18,834 nucleotides of DNA from an uncultured Prevotella sp. (GTDB lineage Bacteria > Bacteroidota > Bacteroidia > Bacteroidales > Bacteroidaceae), in NCBI GenBank assembly GCA_937898715.1, contig CALEKA010000031.1, positions 1 through 18,834 of the forward strand. Direction: 5' to 3'. Under the pieces are notes generated by a model. That model was not told the DNA's origin. It saw only the letters and a program-made list of their open reading frames with translations, and searched no databases. Below are positions 15,892 to 18,834 of the stretch, piece after piece; within the stretch, counting starts at the first letter, position 1; each line of letters opens with the position of its first letter. The position numbers were made by a program, and so were the translations under genes.

Positions 15892-17139
15892 TTATATCAC
15901 ACAATTCAAAAACAGGGTAATAATGGCAGTGTTGATTAAATCGACAAACATAGCTCCGATGATTGGCACAATCAAGAAGGGCTTTACTGAATAATGATAT
16001 TTATAGCATACGGCGCTCATGTTGGCCATCGCATTAGGCGTGGCTCCCAATCCAAAGCCACAAATGCCAGCTACTAATATCGCAGCATCGTAGTCCTTCC
16101 CCAAGAGGCGGAAAGCTATAAAGTAGGTAATCAAAGCAATCAGAACCACTTGAGATACAAGGATAGCAATCATAGGAAGAGCAAGGCTTTGTAGTTCCCA
16201 AAGTTTTAGGGAAGCCATGGCCATGCCTAAGAAAATAGAGAGGCATATATTACCTACGCTTACAATCTTATCAAGTTCCATCTTGTCCGCCATATGCACG
16301 GCTTCCGCTATATTCCTTATGATAGCTGCAGTAACGAGCGCTCCAAAATACGTGGGGAATGTAATTCCCGTCATCGCTAATAGTTTGCTCATCAGAGTGC
16401 CCAAAGCCATTACGAGGAGCAAAGCATATGTAGCACGCGCGTATTGCTGGAATTCTTGTTCGTTGCTACTTACGTGTTGAGCATGACCTGCGGGTGAAGC
16501 TTCATCACTCTCAAAGCCTGCCATAGCTGGATCTATCGTATAGTCCTTCGGTTCCATCTGTTCCGATACGAGTTTCTTTTGAATCAATCTCTCCGCAATA
16601 GGTCCACCAATTACAGAACCCGCAATCAATCCAAACGTAGCAGCAGCCATTGCCACTGTATCCGCTCCCGATAACCCCATACTTTCGAGCACATGGCTGA
16701 ATCCGCCCGCAGTACCATGACCTCCAGCCATAGAAATTGAACCTACAGCCATGCCCACCAACGGATTTACATCCATTGCTTTCGTTATGCAAAGCGGAAG
16801 AATATTTTGCGAAAGGATTACTACGACAAGAAGTATCAACATCATGACCAATGTCTTACCCCCTTGACGCAACACTCTCAGGTTTGACTGAAAACCAACC
16901 GAAGTAAAAAAAGCTAACATAAAAGCCTCCTTAAGAGTACCATCAAATGTTATCTCTATGCCACAAAAGGAATAGAGTGCTAAAGTAATTAAGGAAAAAA
17001 TAATACCACCTGATACAGGAGACGGAATGCAGAACTTTTGAAGCCATCCTATCTTATGTGTTAAAATCATTCCGACCACTAAGGCCAAAGCACCTACTCC
17101 AGCCGATTGCAACATATCAAGCGTCAACGTGTTAAGCAT
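15892..17139 (-). CDS. gltS: sodium/glutamate symporter GltS
   Basis: This 415-residue inner-membrane protein belongs to the ESS (glutamate:Na+ symporter) family. Two inverted halves each contain a glycine-rich re-entrant loop: GGHGTAGGF at 139-147 and GICGFGLGATPNAMANM at 358-374. About ten hydrophobic helices surround them, with a hydrophilic cytoplasmic loop in the middle (about 187-230). Length matches E. coli GltS (about 400) with a slightly longer central loop. It imports glutamate with sodium. The ATG at 17139 gives the conserved N-terminus; a -7 box lies about 110 nt upstream. Confidence 0.94.
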   Translation of the reverse strand: MLNTLTLDMLQSAGVGALALVVGMILTHKIGWLQKFCIPSPVSGGIIFSLITLALYSFCGIEITFDGTLKEAFMLAFFTSVGFQSNLRVLRQGGKTLVMMLILLVVVILSQNILPLCITKAMDVNPLVGMAVGSISMAGGHGTAGGFSHVLESMGLSGADTVAMAAATFGLIAGSVIGGPIAERLIQKKLVSEQMEPKDYTIDPAMAGFESDEASPAGHAQHVSSNEQEFQQYARATYALLLVMALGTLMSKLLAMTGITFPTYFGALVTAAIIRNIAEAVHMADKMELDKIVSVGNICLSIFLGMAMASLKLWELQSLALPMIAILVSQVVLIALITYFIAFRLLGKDYDAAILVAGICGFGLGATPNAMANMSAVCYKYHYSVKPFLIVPIIGAMFVDLINTAIITLFLNCVI

Positions 17140-17252
17140 AATCTTCGTTTTTATGATTTTCTACGAGGGCACGAAACTCTCAATTCTTCATTCCTTTAGT
17201 ATGATATACAGAATCATTCTCTACTTATAATAGAGAAATCTAAAACATCATA

Positions 17253-17286
17253 CAAAAGTAATAAAAAATATTCATTCTATTTACAA
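17253..17286 (-). promoter_or_regulatory. candidate gltS promoter
   Basis: On the minus strand TTG (17286-17284) precedes TACTTTTG (17260-17253) by 23 nt, close to the Bacteroidota consensus though with wide spacing. Transcription would begin near 17246, giving a leader of about 107 nt. Confidence 0.45.
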
Positions 17287-17397
17287 GTTGTACTAATAAA
17301 GTGTATTTCTTTTACTTTTTGAAGATATAAGAAGCATGTATTCTTTCATTCAGTATAGTCCATCGTACAACGATAAAGCCTTTTCTTTATAGTGAAA

Positions 17398-17417
17398 TGA
17401 TAGGTGAACGACTATCA
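17398..17417. promoter_or_regulatory. inverted repeat, possible operator
   Basis: TGATAG and CTATCA are separated by 8 nt (GTGAACGA). The site lies about 60-80 nt upstream of the predicted transcription start of the gene at 17541, a position suited to an activator or repressor. The protein is unknown and chance cannot be excluded. Confidence 0.3.
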
Positions 17418-17441
17418 CAGTGTATTTTTTACACAAAGTGC

Positions 17442-17472
17442 TTGCGTGATTTATAAATACTTCTTACCTTTG
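17442..17472 (+). promoter_or_regulatory. promoter of the ADP-ribosylglycohydrolase fusion gene
   Basis: TTG (17442-17444), a 20-nt spacer and TACCTTTG (17465-17472) match the Bacteroidota promoter consensus well. Transcription would start near 17479, about 60 nt before the ATG at 17541. Confidence 0.75.
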
Positions 17473-17540
17473 TATTGTATCTATTACGCAAGAATAATAA
17501 CAATATACGATAATCAACACCTTTATAATACATTTTCGTT

Positions 17541-18743
17541 ATGAACAATCTCCTATTAAGCGCCGCTATTGGCGACATTTCCGGTATGCCTTATGAATTC
17601 CAAGGAAGAACAAAAAACTATGATTCCATCAACATGCTTCTGCCACAAAATACGTATACAGACGACACCGTCTGTACGTTTGCTTGTGCTGAATCCCTGC
17701 TTCTCCATAAAGACATGGCACAGACTCTTCGTAAACGTGGACGTGAGGATTTCCATCGTGGATTTGGTGAACGCTTTGCGCAGTGGCTTTGCGCTTCAAC
17801 ACTTCAGCCCTCTTACCACTCTTTTGGCAACGGAAGTGCCATGCGTTGCTCTGCTGCAGGATTTATGGCAACTTCAGAAACTGAATGCATCGAATTAGCC
17901 ACGCAGACGGCTCTTCCTACGCACGATCATCCTGAGGGTATTAAAGGCGCTGTTGCTACAGCGCTTACAATCTTTTACGCTAAGCAAAGCAAACCCAAAA
18001 GCTTTATCCGTCAACACGTGCTGCAAAAGTATTATCCTTCCTGGACTTTCTTAGCATATTCTGACATAAAAACTACATATCAATTCAATGAGACTTGCCA
18101 GGAAACTGTACCAGCGGCTATTATTTGCTTCTTAGAAAGCAGAAGTTACGTAGACTGCTTAAAATTGGCCATTTCTTTAGGAGGAGACGCAGATACCTTG
18201 GCAGCTATTGCTGGTCCTATGGCGTACGCACATTTCAAATATATGCCGCAGGTATTAATTGACAATGCCAAAAAGAAGTTACCAGAATGGATGCTTAAAA
18301 TCAACGATGAATTTGACAAGGCTGTATCTTGCAGACGCGTTTACAATCAAAAAGAATATTTAAAGTTTACCCCAGAGCACATCACATCTCTTCAGCCCAA
18401 TGAAGTTTTTGTCTTTGGAAGCAATCTTGAAGGTATGCATGGTGGAGGGGCAGCGCGTGTAGCGCGTAATCGTTTCGGAGCAATTATGGGACAAGGCGTA
18501 GGTCTGCAAGGTCAAAGTTATGCCATTCCTACCATGCAGGGTGGCGTAGAAACAATTAAGCCATACGTAGATGAATTTATTGAGTTTGCACGTGAGCATC
18601 AAAATATGTTCTTCTATGTTACACGAATTGGCTGTGGTATCGCAGGCTTTCGTGATGAGCAAATAGCTCCACTCTTTGCCAGAGCGCTTGCATTAGACAA
18701 TGTATGCTTGCCTCGTAGCTTTGTAAATATACTCTCGTTCTAA
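17541..18743 (+). CDS. ADP-ribosylglycohydrolase fused to an A1S_2505-like domain
   Basis: This 400-residue protein has two parts. Residues 1 to about 260 are an ADP-ribosylglycohydrolase (ARH/DraG) domain: GDISGMPYEF (11-20), the metal-binding TDDT (40-43), GNGSAMR (96-102), THDHPEG (127-133) and GGDADT (214-219) with Asp216 and Asp218. All expected metal ligands appear present, so it is likely active, removing ADP-ribose from proteins or small molecules. Residues about 286-400 form a second domain with FVFGSNLEGMHGGGAA (290-305), GQGVGLQGQSYAIPT (317-331) and VTRIGCGIAGF (360-370). From memory this matches a family often found in phages (A1S_2505-like), whose activity I do not know; the glycine-rich pattern suggests nucleotide or ADP-ribose binding. 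It has no signal peptide and its own promoter. There is no ADP-ribosyltransferase next to it within the window. Confidence 0.85.
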   Translation: MNNLLLSAAIGDISGMPYEFQGRTKNYDSINMLLPQNTYTDDTVCTFACAESLLLHKDMAQTLRKRGREDFHRGFGERFAQWLCASTLQPSYHSFGNGSAMRCSAAGFMATSETECIELATQTALPTHDHPEGIKGAVATALTIFYAKQSKPKSFIRQHVLQKYYPSWTFLAYSDIKTTYQFNETCQETVPAAIICFLESRSYVDCLKLAISLGGDADTLAAIAGPMAYAHFKYMPQVLIDNAKKKLPEWMLKINDEFDKAVSCRRVYNQKEYLKFTPEHITSLQPNEVFVFGSNLEGMHGGGAARVARNRFGAIMGQGVGLQGQSYAIPTMQGGVETIKPYVDEFIEFAREHQNMFFYVTRIGCGIAGFRDEQIAPLFARALALDNVCLPRSFVNILSF

Positions 18744-18783
18744 TTGTTAAATGACATAACATTACCTTTGTAATCAGTGATTC

Positions 18784-18813
18784 AAGTTTCGGATTTAGAA
18801 TGGGCGGGCTGAA
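18784..18813 (+). repeat. fragment related to the left-end palindromic element
   Basis: Thirty bases match 167-196 (the outer end of the left arm of the element at 165-405) at 27 positions, in the same orientation, including GGATTTAG and GCGGGCTGAA. The match stops after GCTGAA, where the next hairpin half (AGCCC) would be expected, and unrelated sequence follows to the window edge. It is either a truncated or a diverged copy. Confidence 0.7.
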
Positions 18814-18834
18814 TCATCGTGCAAGTCGAATGCA

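Larger units (their letters stand above)
17140..17540. other. 400-bp divergent intergenic region
   Basis: No gene is seen. The A/T-rich stretch holds a candidate gltS promoter (minus, near 17253-17286), an inverted repeat at 17398-17417, a small GTGTA-TTTTT-TACAC hairpin just after it and a good plus-strand promoter at 17442-17472. Confidence 0.6.

Overview
The window looks like a chromosomal segment from a member of the Bacteroidota, most likely order Bacteroidales (a Prevotella- or Bacteroides-like genome). The reasons are: several upstream regions carry a TAnnTTTG -7 box with or without an upstream TTG; genes lack Shine-Dalgarno sequences and start in A/T-rich leaders; there is a lipoprotein-type TamA (TamL) and a type IX secretion plug (DUF5103) protein; and the RNase P RNA and the short CstA fit this group. 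The genus cannot be fixed from the sequence alone.

Layout. Positions 1-564 hold no convincing gene. They contain a ~240-bp palindromic MITE-like element (about 165-405) flanked by an 11-bp direct repeat, then a duplicated promoter-like element whose second copy drives tamL. On the + strand follow tamL (outer-membrane assembly), a WalJ/YycJ-like metallo-beta-lactamase-fold hydrolase and rmuC. A strong hairpin (5495-5542) separates them from five minus-strand genes: in order of transcription a GH29 alpha-L-fucosidase, a T9SS plug-domain protein, a D-2-hydroxyacid dehydrogenase, a TRIC/UPF0126 membrane protein and hemW, the last two overlapping at TGATG. The RNase P RNA gene (rnpB, about 11248-11735) is divergent from the fucosidase. 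Then come uvrB (-), cstA (+), gltS (-) and, at the right end (+), a 400-residue two-domain protein. Between 18784 and 18813 lies a fragment of the left-end element.

Most of the content is housekeeping: envelope biogenesis (tamL, plug), DNA repair (rmuC, uvrB), haem/radical-SAM maturation (hemW), tRNA processing (rnpB) and carbon/nitrogen uptake (cstA for pyruvate or peptide-type substrates, gltS for glutamate). The fucosidase suggests use of fucosylated, probably host-derived, glycans. There is no visible large operon with one theme. The less ordinary items are the two-domain ADP-ribosylglycohydrolase plus A1S_2505-like protein, the MITE-like element with its relative at the other end of the window, the duplicated promoter element before tamL, and a possible 29-codon leader ORF before cstA. 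No CRISPR array, tRNA, insertion-sequence transposase or complete new multi-gene system was found.
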